Positions 23,735 to 29,361 of a stretch of DNA of 40,380 nucleotides are shown piece by piece. Under the pieces are notes generated by a model, which did no database searches, was not told where the DNA came from, and saw only the letters and a program-made list of their open reading frames with translations. The stretch is from IMG/VR virus record IMGVR_UViG_3300028835_000209, positions 1 to 40,380 of that record. One strand, 5' to 3'. A program made the translations under genes and the position numbers. Numbering within the stretch: position 1 is the stretch's first letter; each line of letters starts with the position of its first letter. This DNA comes from a virus.

Positions 23735-23844
23735 TATATTTCCTCCTCCTCTTCATATTCTTCCCGTTCTAAATACCCGTAATCGTTATATTCTGTTATA
23801 TCTGGATGCTCTAGCATCTTATTTTCTAAATTAATATTTAACAT
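23734..23844 (-). CDS. Tiny acidic early protein
   Basis: 36 residues ending EREEYEEEEEI. The ATG follows AGGAGGTATAAA. Its acidic, DNA-mimic-like tail is notable, but the same codons also form the ribosome site of the next gene, so the composition may serve that purpose. Function unknown. Confidence 0.6.
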   Translation of the reverse strand: MLNINLENKMLEHPDITEYNDYGYLEREEYEEEEEI

Positions 23845-23854
23845 TTTATACCTC

Positions 23855-24022
23855 CTATAATTTAACTAATAATGTACCTTCTTTGTCTACAAAACCTATC
23901 ACTTTACCGCTACCACAAAGTGGTATCGCACCTCTTTTTTTCAGTATCCGCACGCCTTCAAATGTTAATTTTTCGACATTGATTTTCTCCAAATCTTCTA
24001 TCAATACACCTTTGTCACTCAT
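23855..24022 (-). CDS. Small uncharacterised early protein
   Basis: 55 residues, MSDKGVLIEDLEKINVEKLT to start and ending GFVDKEGTLLVKL. It has an alternating strand-helix pattern and no motif I recognise. A GGAAGGTGAGAACT site precedes the ATG. It fits tightly between its neighbours. Confidence 0.6.
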   Translation of the reverse strand: MSDKGVLIEDLEKINVEKLTFEGVRILKKRGAIPLCGSGKVIGFVDKEGTLLVKL

Positions 24023-24027
24023 AGTTC

Positions 24028-24213
24028 TCACCTTCCCTTTTTGTGATAATATTTTTTAATTTTGAAAGTTCTATTTTGACATTGCATTAAATGAATAAAC
24101 TTTTTGCAATTCGGACAATGACCACAATCCCAGAATAGAGGGTCTTCTATTAGTTCATCTCTCATCATTGTCCACTCATAGTTACAGTAATGACATTTAA
24201 ATTTATGATTCAT
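24028..24213 (-). CDS. Zinc-ribbon protein 3
   Basis: 61 residues with two Cys pairs, CHYC (about 7-10) and CGHCPNC (about 31-37), a plausible zinc ribbon, and a very basic C-terminus (FKIKKYYHKKGR). The start lies inside the end of the previous gene, so the three zinc-ribbon genes are coupled. Such immediate-early zinc proteins often bind nucleic acid or host RNA polymerase; that is inference. Confidence 0.7.
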   Translation of the reverse strand: MNHKFKCHYCNYEWTMMRDELIEDPLFWDCGHCPNCKKFIHLMQCQNRTFKIKKYYHKKGR

Positions 24214-24394
24214 CTATCACTTCTCTAACTTCGATGTAGAGCTTTCCTCCAATAGGTACCATTTCTAATTCTTCTTTACATATATCACACTTGTAATACT
24301 GATTAATAAGTAGTTTTTCCATATCATTATAAAATACCCCATTGCATAACGGACATGTGACCTTTGTTACTTTTTCTGTTGTAGTTTTTCTCAT
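24203..24394 (-). CDS. Zinc-ribbon protein 2
   Basis: 63 residues with CPLC (about 14-17) and CDIC (about 36-39) forming a four-Cys zinc site. The first residues MRKTTTEKVTKVTCP match the upstream gene's MRKTTTKIVRVMETTCP, so the two are tandem duplicates. The ribosome site is GGGAGGTAAAATA. Confidence 0.75.
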   Translation of the reverse strand: MRKTTTEKVTKVTCPLCNGVFYNDMEKLLINQYYKCDICKEELEMVPIGGKLYIEVREVIDES

Positions 24395-24615
24395 TATTTT
24401 ACCTCCCTCCCTATTAGTTCAAAGTTTTCACTGTCTGGAATAGGGACTATTATGCTATCTTTTTCACATATAGTGCATGTCGAATAATTCCAGCGGATTA
24501 CTTCTATATCTTCTTTTATTCTACATGCTCGTGTTAGCGAAAAGTAACCGATTTGATTGCAAAATGGACAAGTTGTTTCCATTACCCTTACTATTTTAGT
24601 TGTTGTTTTTCTCAT
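24394..24615 (-). CDS. Zinc-ribbon protein 1, first gene of the early transcript
   Basis: From ATG 24615, after AAGGAGGCAACTT, 73 residues with CPFC (16-19) and CTIC (47-50) and a C-terminal VPIPDSENFELIGREV part shared with the next gene. It is the first gene after the main leftward promoter, so it is made immediately after infection. A longer frame to 24756 runs through the promoter and is rejected. Confidence 0.75.
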   Translation of the reverse strand: MRKTTTKIVRVMETTCPFCNQIGYFSLTRACRIKEDIEVIRWNYSTCTICEKDSIIVPIPDSENFELIGREVK

Positions 24616-24657
24616 AAGTTGCCTCCTTTTATTTGATTTATTTACTAACCTAATATA

Positions 24658-24686
24658 ACTATACTTGTAAAAATGAACTTTGTCAA
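24658..24686 (-). promoter_or_regulatory. Main leftward early promoter
   Basis: Minus strand TTGACA (24681-24686), 17 bases, TATAGT (24658-24663). Its -35 box forms one arm of an inverted repeat with the -35 of the rightward repressor promoter, so the two promoters are back to back. Confidence 0.85.
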
Positions 24687-24703
24687 CTGTTTTTATTGAC
24701 AAA
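24679..24703. promoter_or_regulatory. Inverted repeat / candidate operator between divergent promoters
   Basis: TTTGTCAA (24679-24686) and TTGACAAA (24696-24703) are perfect 8-bp arms 9 bases apart, covering both -35 boxes. A protein bound here would switch both promoters. The symmetry follows partly from having two TTGACA boxes, so the operator role is not proven. Confidence 0.5.
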
Positions 24704-24724
24704 TTGAATAACTTATAGTAGAGT
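24696..24724 (+). promoter_or_regulatory. Repressor promoter
   Basis: TTGACA (24696-24701), 17 bases, then TAGAGT (24719-24724) just before the ribosome site AAGGAGGT of the repressor. The weak -10 compared with the opposing leftward promoter would favour early lytic transcription in the absence of repressor. Confidence 0.65.
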
Positions 24725-24746
24725 ATGCTTGAAAGGAGGTAAGCAT

Positions 24747-25088
24747 ATGACAACAAATGAAAGAATAAAGTACTTACGTGTTGATTTGCTAGATATGAGT
24801 CAACGAGCTTTTGCGATTGACCTGAACATAAGAGATACTACAATCTGTGCTATTGAAAGAGGTCGGAAACAAGTAAATAACAGAGTGATTTCAGATATTT
24901 GTCGAGCATATTTTGTAAATGAGAGTTGGTTAAAAACTGGTGAAGGTGAAATATTTAAAAAAGAACTATCACTTGATGACCTCGCTAAAAAGCAAGGGTT
25001 AACCGAAGTCCACATTAATCTAGTTAAAGACATTATTAAACTAGATCACAAACTATTAGATGCATTTATTGATATGTTTAGTAAATAA
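24747..25088 (+). CDS. XRE-family repressor, the only plus-strand gene
   Basis: ATG 24747 follows AAAGGAGGTAAGCAT; 113 residues. The N-terminal 65 form an XRE helix-turn-helix (NERIKYLRVDLLDMSQRAFA, then IRDTTICAIERGRKQV) followed by FVNESWLKTGEGEIF, the common extension of phage and ICE repressors. The C-terminal 40 residues form a helical dimerisation-type segment. There is no S24 autocleavage domain, so RecA-type induction is not expected. It probably controls the divergent promoters. It ends inside a bidirectional terminator. Confidence 0.88.
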   Translation: MTTNERIKYLRVDLLDMSQRAFAIDLNIRDTTICAIERGRKQVNNRVISDICRAYFVNESWLKTGEGEIFKKELSLDDLAKKQGLTEVHINLVKDIIKLDHKLLDAFIDMFSK

Positions 25089-25115
25089 AAAAGGAGGCTA
25101 TAAGCCTCCTTTTTT
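25087..25115. terminator. Bidirectional rho-independent terminator
   Basis: AAAAAAGGAGGC, loop TATAA, GCCTCCTTTTTT: a perfect 12-bp arm pair with A/T runs on both sides. It ends the repressor transcript from the left and the lysin/membrane-protein transcript from the right, and overlaps the repressor stop codon. Confidence 0.92.
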
Positions 25116-25117
25116 AT

Positions 25118-25231
25118 TTAAAACTTGGTGTCGATTAAATATATTATAAAGATTAGTAATACTGGAACTATTTTTTCGTATGGCGTAATTGCAAGTAGGG
25201 TGCATAATATTATAGGGTGTAGTATCCTCAT
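25118..25231 (-). CDS. Tiny membrane protein, partial copy of the upstream gene
   Basis: 37 residues from an ATG after GGGAGATTAAA: a short polar start and two short hydrophobic segments (ILHPIILCTLLAIT and VPVLLIFIIYLI), ending IDTKF. The ending matches the previous gene (YVIYTKF) in protein and, over about 20 bases, in DNA, which suggests tandem duplication. A holin, antiholin or lysis regulator role is possible given its place after the lysin. Confidence 0.6.
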   Translation of the reverse strand: MRILHPIILCTLLAITPYEKIVPVLLIFIIYLIDTKF

Positions 25232-25241
25232 TTTAATCTCC

Positions 25242-25442
25242 CTAAAACTTGGTGTAGATTACGTATGTTAGTAAAGCTAAAATTGGCACTGGGTTAGTTA
25301 TTAAATAATCTATTATCAAAATTAAAGCTATTAATATTGTTACTAAAAAATAAAAGGTTAGTATCCCAAATACTCCAAACCATTTCCAACGCTCTATTAT
25401 CCAATCTGTTATTTTCCCGCACGATTCTTCGGCATTTTTCAT
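25242..25442 (-). CDS. Small membrane protein next to the endolysin (possible second holin)
   Basis: 66 residues with a polar, Trp-containing start (KNAEESCGKITDWIIERW) and two membrane helices (about 21-45 and 50-64). It follows the endolysin by a few bases with an AGGAGGAGATTG-type ribosome site. Size, topology and context fit a holin, but a phi LC3-like holin exists at 29362, so a second holin or antiholin is the reading. Confidence 0.6.
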   Translation of the reverse strand: MKNAEESCGKITDWIIERWKWFGVFGILTFYFLVTILIALILIIDYLITNPVPILALLTYVIYTKF

Positions 25443-25453
25443 TCAATCTCCTC

Positions 25454-26197
25454 CTAAAGTTGATTAGCTATTTTAATAAATAAGGGTTCTAAAAATCTAA
25501 CGTATTGACATGCTTTTCTCCAGTATTCGTAATCAAATGCTATACCCTTATCTTCAAATTTTTCAAATGCTTCTGCCAAAGTGGTTACGTTGTTGGTTGT
25601 ATCCCAGTTACCGAACCGATTCAGTTGATTAGCTATTGTTATAAATAAATCTTCTAGATAGTTAACATATTTACAAGCTGATTTCCAGTACTCGTAATCA
25701 AACTTTACAGCCCACTGGTTAAACTCTGTAAATGCATCATTCAACGTATCTATCTCTTCTCTCTCTTCCCAACTCATTCTCATTTTTTTATCTAATGTTA
25801 CCCCCGTTTGCAAGTAGGATAGACTTCTGCCACCTGTAAATTGAAAGTGTGGTTTGTCAGGAAAGTGTGACCAGCTTCCTCCCCATTCTCCCCCCATCTC
25901 TTCCCAAATCTCACCTGCTAAACCTAGAAATCTTACTGGGTATAATTGACTACTTACGTTGTTAAAAATATCAAATGCTAACCTATAATTATGGATACTT
26001 TCTCCGCCTTTAGCGTTCGTAACGATTTGCCCTGGTAGGTCTCTTCCTAGAGAGTACAAGTAATTTTGGTACGTGTTGTCTCTGTAGGTGGAGCTTACCC
26101 CCATAGTCCACATTTTTTCTTTTAGCCTTCTTCTTAGTTCCTCCACCCCCCTTTGTAAACAAGGGTGTAACTCTTCTATTTCTCTACTGTCAATCAT
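25454..26197 (-). CDS. Endolysin: M15-type peptidase with C-terminal repeats
   Basis: 247 residues. The N-terminal domain (about 1-130) is a VanY/Ply500-like M15 peptidase that should cut cell-wall peptides: the zinc signature is SIHNYRLAFD (His 69, Asp 76) with PHFQFTGG (His 117). The C-terminus has two copies of a 28-residue unit, FDYEYWKSACKYVNYLEDLF and FDYEYWRKACQYVRFLEPLF, each ending IANQL (about 165-192 and 220-247). Similar SPDYW-type repeats end some clostridial lysins and probably bind the wall. The start overlaps the previous stop (ATGA). No signal peptide, so a holin is needed. Confidence 0.87.
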   Translation of the reverse strand: MIDSREIEELHPCLQRGVEELRRRLKEKMWTMGVSSTYRDNTYQNYLYSLGRDLPGQIVTNAKGGESIHNYRLAFDIFNNVSSQLYPVRFLGLAGEIWEEMGGEWGGSWSHFPDKPHFQFTGGRSLSYLQTGVTLDKKMRMSWEEREEIDTLNDAFTEFNQWAVKFDYEYWKSACKYVNYLEDLFITIANQLNRFGNWDTTNNVTTLAEAFEKFEDKGIAFDYEYWRKACQYVRFLEPLFIKIANQL

Positions 26198-26511
26198 GAT
26201 TTAGTCTCCCTCTTCTGGATAATTATATTATTCATGTAGTTGTAAACGTTATATTCCCCCAGTAACTCTACTCTTACGCCAAGTCTGTCTTTAAAGTAAA
26301 GTGGTTCTATTGCGTTAAAACTTCCCAAACTGTGGTAATCATCAACAATTTTTTTTAGATATTCTTCTTGGTCGCTAAAGTCATTAAAGTCTAAAAATAA
26401 TATACTGACATCCTCTAAAACTTTTTCATCTTTCGTCGTATACTTCAATACTACGTGGTCATTAGATAACGTAACAGTGCAACTAAAAGTACTTATGCGA
26501 TAAACTTTCAT
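26194..26511 (-). CDS. Uncharacterised accessory protein
   Basis: ATG 26511 follows AAGGAGATTGAAAATT; 105 residues. Beta-rich first half (ISTFSCTVTLSNDHVVLKYT) and a mixed second half. No family recognised. It is coupled to the endolysin, which may be chance. Confidence 0.6.
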   Translation of the reverse strand: MKVYRISTFSCTVTLSNDHVVLKYTTKDEKVLEDVSILFLDFNDFSDQEEYLKKIVDDYHSLGSFNAIEPLYFKDRLGVRVELLGEYNVYNYMNNIIIQKRETKS

Positions 26512-26529
26512 AATTTTCAATCTCCTTTT

Positions 26530-26868
26530 TTATAATGTTTCACGTATACATCTTTCAATAATCTTACTACTAAAACTGTCCATCAAAGTTTCGTCTGTTC
26601 TTGGGTTAGCTTCCTTTGAACGTTCAAGTGTCCGTGCTAATGACAATTCTCTATATTTAAGAGTGCTTTCTAGTATTTTCACCTGTCTCAAAGTTTCGTC
26701 GTAGTCTGCCTTTGCCTCAAAACCATCTTCGTACGTTACGCCTTCATGCTCTTTTAGATAAATTTGAGCTAATACTAAATTACTCTTAAGCTCCTCAATC
26801 TTCTTTTCTAAACCTTTTATTGCAGTGGCGAAACTTATTTGACAGTTCTTGTAACTACTTTCGTTCAT
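26530..26868 (-). CDS. Coiled-coil accessory protein
   Basis: 112 residues, mostly helical with heptad spacing (ATAIKGLEKKIEELKSNLVL, about 14-33). The ribosome site is GGGAGATGAACCG. No known function. Confidence 0.6.
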   Translation of the reverse strand: MNESSYKNCQISFATAIKGLEKKIEELKSNLVLAQIYLKEHEGVTYEDGFEAKADYDETLRQVKILESTLKYRELSLARTLERSKEANPRTDETLMDSFSSKIIERCIRETL

Positions 26869-26895
26869 CGGTTCATCTCCCTTTTCTATTTGATG

Positions 26896-27111
26896 TTATA
26901 AAATGCCTTCTAATAAATCAATCATTATGTCGTTTTGATAAATACCTTCCGATGTTGACATCTCTACCAAAGCTTCATGTATCTTCATATGATGAAGATT
27001 CCCTTTGTCCAATTTAATTTTTTTAACAATATACTTTCCGCTATCTCTAGTAGTCTTTTTTTCTTGTCTCAACGTGTCCTTTTCACGAACACTTTTTACA
27101 GTTCTTCTCAT
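26896..27111 (-). CDS. Small basic accessory protein, possibly DNA-binding
   Basis: 71 residues. The basic N-terminus (MRRTVKSVREKDTLRQEKKT) leads to a KYIVKKIKLDKGNLHHMKIHEALVEMS helix pattern that looks like a ribbon-helix-helix or small regulator. AAAGGAGGTGATTTC precedes the ATG. The function is not certain. Confidence 0.55.
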   Translation of the reverse strand: MRRTVKSVREKDTLRQEKKTTRDSGKYIVKKIKLDKGNLHHMKIHEALVEMSTSEGIYQNDIMIDLLEGIL

Positions 27112-27160
27112 GAAATCACCTCCTTTTCTTCTGCTACTGCTACTGCTTCTGCTTCTGCTT
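27112..27160 (-). repeat. GCA/GAA triplet tract between two genes
   Basis: The spacer contains about ten CTG/CTA/CTT-type triplets (27131-27160) between a stop codon and the next ribosome site. A 20-base piece, CTGCTACTGCTACTGCTTCT, is identical to 14356-14375 in the membrane-stalk gene. Such tracts change length by slippage. Confidence 0.6.
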
Positions 27161-27697
27161 CTATTCTATCCGCTTCCTCTTCTTCTTCATATACTCTAGC
27201 TTTTGTTCGGCAGCTTCGATTATGTCGTCCATGTTGTCAGCTATAGCACTTAAAACTAACGTACGGGCATCTATCAGCTCACTCGCTTTTAACTCCGCTA
27301 TAGTCTTTGTCAATATTAAATCCTTAGTATCAATGTAGGTAGCATTATAACCCTCATAATCGTTTTCTCCTTTCATCCAATCCTTAAGCTGGTATTCTCT
27401 CACAGCGGAATCCCATTCAAATTCGATGTCTAAATCTTTCATAGCCTGTATCCACTGTCCTTCTAAAATGTTATCAACTTCTTCAAGGTGTTCAACGATT
27501 TCTTGTTCTAAATCTTCCAGATACTCTAGTTCGCTAGGTTTAATCCAACCAGCAACTTTATTTGTTTTAACGGAGGGGTAGTCGTCTATACAAACTCTGT
27601 TACCAAATTCCGCTGTAAGTTGTCTACTTTGATACCATTTAAAGCCCGATATATTTACCTCTACTTTACTTGTGATAGTACCTTTATATTCGCTCAT
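27161..27697 (-). CDS. Uncharacterised accessory protein
   Basis: 178 residues: a beta-rich first 80, then acidic helices with LEYLEDLEQEIVEHLEEVDN (about 57-76) and a C-terminal coiled coil ending in KKKRKRIE. No family recognised. The ribosome site is AAAAGGAGACTACAAA. It overlaps the previous gene by four bases. Confidence 0.6.
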   Translation of the reverse strand: MSEYKGTITSKVEVNISGFKWYQSRQLTAEFGNRVCIDDYPSVKTNKVAGWIKPSELEYLEDLEQEIVEHLEEVDNILEGQWIQAMKDLDIEFEWDSAVREYQLKDWMKGENDYEGYNATYIDTKDLILTKTIAELKASELIDARTLVLSAIADNMDDIIEAAEQKLEYMKKKRKRIE

Positions 27698-27885
27698 TTT
27701 GTAGTCTCCTTTTTTATTGTTTTCTTCTCTTTTTGTTGAATATAATAGTCCCTACTATCAACAAGATTATTATATTCATTTACATATTCTTCAAGTTGAT
27801 ATATCTCATAGTTAATTTTTTCTATTTCAGCGTCATAATCAAAGTCTTCTGATTCCTCGTAATCAAATTCTTCTTTACTAGTCAT
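27694..27885 (-). CDS. Small acidic accessory protein
   Basis: 63 residues, highly acidic start (TSKEEFDYEESEDFDYDAE), then a helical Tyr-rich part and a Lys-rich end. The acidic half resembles DNA-mimic proteins in composition only. GAGGAGAAAACAAA precedes it, the same leader as the gene at 28186. Confidence 0.6.
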   Translation of the reverse strand: MTSKEEFDYEESEDFDYDAEIEKINYEIYQLEEYVNEYNNLVDSRDYYIQQKEKKTIKKETTK

Positions 27886-27909
27886 TTTGTTTTCTCCTCT
27901 TTTAATATT

Positions 27910-28182
27910 TTAGTCGCAATCTACAAAATCTTCAAAGTATGTGTATTCTTCAAAAAGGTCGTATGCATCTAAATCGTTTTTTTCTTTTTCAGTTAGTGAA
28001 TTGTACTTATCTAAATTTAAAAAATTACATATTTCTTTACGCCCTTTTATATCTTCAACCAATTCTTCAACTGTATCTGCTCTAAAAGAGTGATTATCAG
28101 TACCAGTAGTAGCAACAACTATATACTCCCAATTTCCCCACTGCTTTGATTTCTTTTTCCATAATTTTTCTATACCATTCAT
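27910..28182 (-). CDS. Small acidic accessory protein
   Basis: 90 residues with a basic start (MNGIEKLWKKKSKQWGNWEY) and a very acidic end (DAYDLFEEYTYFEDFVDCD). No family recognised. Charge and size fit the small inhibitors that phages make early, but this is inference. GAGGAGATTTAAATT precedes the ATG. Confidence 0.6.
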   Translation of the reverse strand: MNGIEKLWKKKSKQWGNWEYIVVATTGTDNHSFRADTVEELVEDIKGRKEICNFLNLDKYNSLTEKEKNDLDAYDLFEEYTYFEDFVDCD

Positions 28183-28185
28183 AAT

Positions 28186-28377
28186 TTAAATCTCCTCTTT
28201 TAATATTGACTTTTTCCATCCCATTTTATTATTCTTCTTCACTTTAATGTTGTAAAGTTTTTTTGCTTCTTCAAGTCGTTCCTTTAATACTTCCATGTTT
28301 TCTGTGTTTTCTCTTTTTACATTTAGTTTCTCTATTTTTGCCTCTGTCGCTCTTATTACTGCTCCGTAGTATCCCAT
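28186..28377 (-). CDS. Small basic coiled-coil accessory protein
   Basis: 63 residues, mostly one charged helix (EAKIEKLNVKRENTENMEVL). AGAGGAGAAAACAAA leads to the ATG. No function recognised. Confidence 0.6.
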   Translation of the reverse strand: MGYYGAVIRATEAKIEKLNVKRENTENMEVLKERLEEAKKLYNIKVKKNNKMGWKKSILKEEI

Positions 28378-28394
28378 TTTGTTTTCTCCTCTTT

Positions 28395-28772
28395 TTATTT
28401 AGCGTTCGCAAGCAGTTCAAAATATTCTACTACCTTCTTTGACTTCTCCGCCTTTGCTGAAAGTTGTCTATATGTCTCTAATAACTTTTCGTCTCCTGCA
28501 TTTCTTCCTTTAAACTTGTTATTTCTCTTTACTACTGCTTTAACTAGTTCGTGTTGTTGTTGTTGTTCTTGTTCTATTGCTCTTGCATCAATAAGATTAT
28601 ATTTTTGTGTATTTGCATTGTTTAACTTTTCAACAAGTGCTTTTATTTCATCAGTGCAGTCTATTCTATATTCTTTAGTTGCATCTTGAAGTCTAAGAAT
28701 TTCATCTTGGAATTCGTGTATTACGTCAGTAAGTCTGTTTATTTGATAATCTTGTATTTGGCTAATTCTCAT
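28395..28772 (-). CDS. Coiled-coil accessory protein, first gene of the palindrome-controlled unit
   Basis: 125 residues forming long charged helices with a Gln-rich turn (EQEQQQQHELV, about 71-81). The ATG follows AAAGGGAGAAACTAAA and comes about 40 bases after the -10 box, so it is the first product of the unit. No family recognised. Confidence 0.65.
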   Translation of the reverse strand: MRISQIQDYQINRLTDVIHEFQDEILRLQDATKEYRIDCTDEIKALVEKLNNANTQKYNLIDARAIEQEQQQQHELVKAVVKRNNKFKGRNAGDEKLLETYRQLSAKAEKSKKVVEYFELLANAK

Positions 28773-28818
28773 TTTAGTTTCTCCCTTTTTAATATTGGCT
28801 GTTTTCTTAACTAACTAT

Positions 28819-28847
28819 ATTGTAACGTACTCACGTGAGTACGTCAA
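28819..28847 (-). promoter_or_regulatory. Promoter with a perfect 20-bp palindromic operator
   Basis: Minus strand TTGACG (28842-28847), 17 bases, TACAAT (28819-28824). The whole spacer and half of the -35 box are covered by ACGTACTCACGTGAGTACGT (28825-28844), a perfect palindrome. A dimer bound here would block RNA polymerase. The -35 box shares AGTGTTGAC with the promoter at 21960-21988. Confidence 0.88.
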
Positions 28848-28854
28848 CACTTTT

Positions 28855-29208
28855 CTAAAGTTTTTTTATTTTTAATAACTCTACACACTTTTCAGCAGTA
28901 TGTGTAAATGTAAAAGTCTCTAGCAAAACGTCGTTGTAGAGGACATTAGCACCAAACAACGTTCCTTTATAGAACACTTTTTTAACACTTAAGTAGCTAA
29001 GATTAGTAATGATTACTACTACATTCTCATTTTCACAACACATCTTGTTATCAATAATCTTATCTACAAACTCTAACATCACGCTTACATCTTCTATTAT
29101 CTCTACATAGTTATCATAGTTAACATCTTCAATAATAGTAGTTCCGTACTCTAAACTATAAATATTGTTGCTTATTTCATACACACTTTTAACTGATAAT
29201 TCTTTCAT
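28855..29208 (-). CDS. Uncharacterised protein between late terminator and accessory unit
   Basis: ATG 29208 follows GAGGAGTGTTTTTT; 117 residues (a GTG at 29217 lies in the ribosome site). Alternating beta strands with a CCENENVVVIITN segment (about 54-66). No family recognised. It has its own promoter and stands alone, which marks it as a moron-like gene. Confidence 0.65.
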   Translation of the reverse strand: MKELSVKSVYEISNNIYSLEYGTTIIEDVNYDNYVEIIEDVSVMLEFVDKIIDNKMCCENENVVVIITNLSYLSVKKVFYKGTLFGANVLYNDVLLETFTFTHTAEKCVELLKIKKL

Positions 29209-29236
29209 AAAAAACACTCCTCTAATTTTAGAAATT

Positions 29237-29263
29237 CAACTGTCAAGGAAAACTTGATAGTTG
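29237..29263 (-). promoter_or_regulatory. Leader hairpin before the lone gene
   Basis: CAACTGTCAAG and CTTGATAGTTG pair over 11 bp with one non-canonical pair, loop GAAAA. It lies between the promoter and the gene at 28855 and could be an operator or an RNA structure. The half-site TGTCAA also occurs at the divergent promoters. Confidence 0.5.
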
Positions 29264-29273
29264 CTTAAATTTT

Positions 29274-29302
29274 ATTATATTGTAGTATATGTAGTTTTAG
29301 AA
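29274..29302 (-). promoter_or_regulatory. Promoter candidate for the lone gene
   Basis: Minus strand TATAAT (29274-29279) with TTCTAA 17 bases upstream (29297-29302). The -10 is perfect and the -35 weak. It lies directly after the late terminator. Confidence 0.55.
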
Positions 29303-29325
29303 AAAAGGTGTATACTATTTTTCTA

Positions 29326-29353
29326 CAAAAAAAAAGACACTTTCAAAGTGTCT
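29326..29353 (-). terminator. Rho-independent terminator ending the late operon
   Basis: Minus strand AGACACT-TTGAA-AGTGTCT followed by eight T. It comes nine bases after the holin stop and closes the head-tail-holin transcript. Confidence 0.92.
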
Positions 29354-29361
29354 AGTTCCTT

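Noticed and set aside
24616-24756. Upstream extension of the first zinc-ribbon gene
   Set aside because: It would translate through the divergent promoter and operator; ATG 24615 has AAGGAGG.
25087-25115. Hairpin as an operator of the repressor
   Set aside because: The A and T runs on both sides and its place between converging genes make a bidirectional terminator the better reading.
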